Below are positions 62,625 through 64,000 of a stretch of DNA of 64,000 nucleotides, in pieces. Source of the DNA: Lichenostomus cassidix (lineage: Eukaryota > Chordata > Aves > Passeriformes > Meliphagidae); contig CM039210.1 of NCBI GenBank assembly GCA_008360975.2, positions 22,219,007-22,283,006 on the forward strand. The letters run 5' to 3'. A model generated the notes under the pieces. That model worked only from the letters and a program-made list of their open reading frames with translations. It was not told where the DNA came from and made no database searches. Position 1 is the stretch's first letter. Each line of letters starts with the position of its first letter. The position numbers and the translations under genes were made by a program.

Positions 62625-64000
62625 GAATCACAGAATTTTTAGGGTTGGAAGGAACCTCTGGAGATCATCTAGCCCAACCCCCCTGCCAAGGCAGGGTCAG
62701 CCAGAGCAAGTTACATAAGAACTCATCCAGGTGGGTTTTGAATGTCTTCAGAGAGGGAGACTTCATGCCCTCCCTGGGCAGCCTGTTCCAGTGCTCTGAC
62801 ATCCTCAAATGTAAAGAAGTTTTTCCTTATGTTGAGGTGAAATTTCTTGTGTTTCATTTTATGGCCATTGCTCCTTGTCCTGTTGCTGGGTACCACTGAA
62901 AAGAGTCTTGCACCTTTCTCTTGGCACCTGCCTTTGAAATATTTATATGCATTAATAAGATCCCCTCTCAGTCTTCTCTAGACTAAACAGGCCCAGCTCT
63001 CACAGTCTCTCCCCGTAAGAGAGATGCTCCAGTCCCCTAATCATCTTTGTGGCCTCCACTGGACCGTCTCCAGTAGCTCCTTGTCTTTCATGTACTGAGA
63101 AGCCCAGAACTGAACATAATACTCCAGATGTGGCCTTGTGGCAGGACACCCCCCTCCCCCATCTCTCTCTCCCTGATCGGTCCCAGGAAATGGATGGCTC
63201 AACTTAGGTTGATAGCCTAATCAACAGCTACCTGGTGCTGGCGACTGAAAGTCTGAAAAGACACTCCCCTGTGGAATGCAGAGAGAATGTGAGAAAATTT
63301 TCAGTGACTACAAATACACACTTTTATCCTATAAAAAGCTCACGAAATCTCAGAAAGGTAGAAGCTTTCTACATGGACATTGGAGCCTAAAGTAAAGCTT
63401 TCTTCCCTGAGCTTGGACGCAGCCCTGTGGTTACTTCCCAAGGGATTGGGTGAGGATGCTGATGTATCCCCAGCTCCAAAAAAAAAATTGGATTTGGTAA
63501 GATCATCAAGTTTCCTAAATTGTATTATTCCGGCTAACTTATAGGTACCTTTCTTAACTTGCATTTCAGCTAGCTCAAGCAAGCATTTCTTAACTTGCAT
63601 TATAGTTCAAGCAAGCATTTCTTGCATTTTTAACTATTTTTATAGTTCAAGCAAGGGTTTACCCCATAATTGCATTTTTAACTATTGTGGTGTTGCAATT
63701 ATGTATTCATTGTGTGTTTATGTGTGTCAATCTGTTCTATGTTTGTATGTTTGTTATGTTCTGTGTCAAATAAATGGTATTTTTAGACAAATCGGCCAGA
63801 TATCAAAGAATCTTGCGAACGGGACTAAGTCTTGGGGAACTAGCTATCTTAAAGTCTGTCAGATTGCAAAACACATAAAACTCCTGTCTCCCATGCAAGA
63901 CAGGCCTCACCAGGTCTGAGTAGAGGGGCAAGATCACCTCCCTCAACTTGCTGGCCACACTCTTCCTGATACACCCCAGGATACCATCGGCCTTCCTGGC
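62625..64000 (-). mobile_element. Second CR1 LINE, 3' part, interrupted
   Basis: Minus-strand CR1: the 3' end motif AATCACAGAATTTTTAGGGT near 62628, then the usual 3' region to 63136, an inserted LTR, and continuation from 63908 to the window edge (CACCAGGTCTGAGTAGAGGG). It is inserted at or recombined into the end of the plus-strand CR1. Confidence 0.85.
63137..63902 (+). repeat. Solo LTR inside the second CR1
   Basis: 766 bases, TG...CA, flanked by GGCCT (63132-63136 and 63903-63907). TATAAAAAGC near 63331 and AATAAATGG near 63768 set the plus orientation. A CAAGCAAG..TTTC motif is repeated around 63575-63660. Confidence 0.85.

Overview
This is a bird nuclear genome window, seen from the 3' part of a vertebrate KIF2A gene with ordinary GT-AG introns, CR1 LINEs and several classes of avian-type endogenous retrovirus (ERV). 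A songbird or other neoavian is likely, but I cannot fix the species. KIF2A lies in the human 5q region that is syntenic with the avian Z. The ERV load and several substitutions in a very conserved kinesin make a W-linked copy plausible; that is inference. There are no bacterial features, CRISPR arrays or tRNA genes.

Layout. 1-13,030: the last six coding exons and 3' UTR of KIF2A (+), with antisense solo LTRs and a CR1 tail in the introns. 14,207-16,436: a solo LTR beside a collapsed gamma-like provirus (ERV-G4, -). 18,438-24,415: a complete ERVL-type element (ERV-L1, -) with open gag and pol, tRNA-Lys-type primer site and 5-bp target duplication. 25,902-51,171: an 849-bp solo LTR (-) split by two proviruses. 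ERV-G1 (26,284-35,820, +) has intact pol and env and an extra open frame between them. ERV-G2 (35,974-50,848, +) is deleted and frameshifted, contains a 500-N gap, and is itself split by the betaretrovirus-like ERV-B1 (42,052-49,604, -). 51,182-64,000: an LTR, then a near full-length CR1 (+) broken by a 1.3-kb solo LTR (which holds ERV-G3, which holds a solo ERV-B1-type LTR) and by two more solo LTRs, then a second CR1 (-) broken by a solo LTR.

Most insertions could be bounded exactly by direct repeats of 4 to 6 bp, so relative insertion order can be read. Element names (ERV-G1 etc.) are local labels.

Best candidates for new biology: (1) the 171-codon cysteine-rich frame between pol and env of ERV-G1, whose stop lies four bases before a good env ATG, together with a cysteine-rich insert between RNase H and integrase in the same Pol; (2) an ERVL Gag-position protein with several predicted membrane segments; (3) an LTR family whose ends, fixed by three target duplications, appear to be T(G/A)...TA; (4) LTR divergences that contradict the nesting order of ERV-G2 and ERV-B1.
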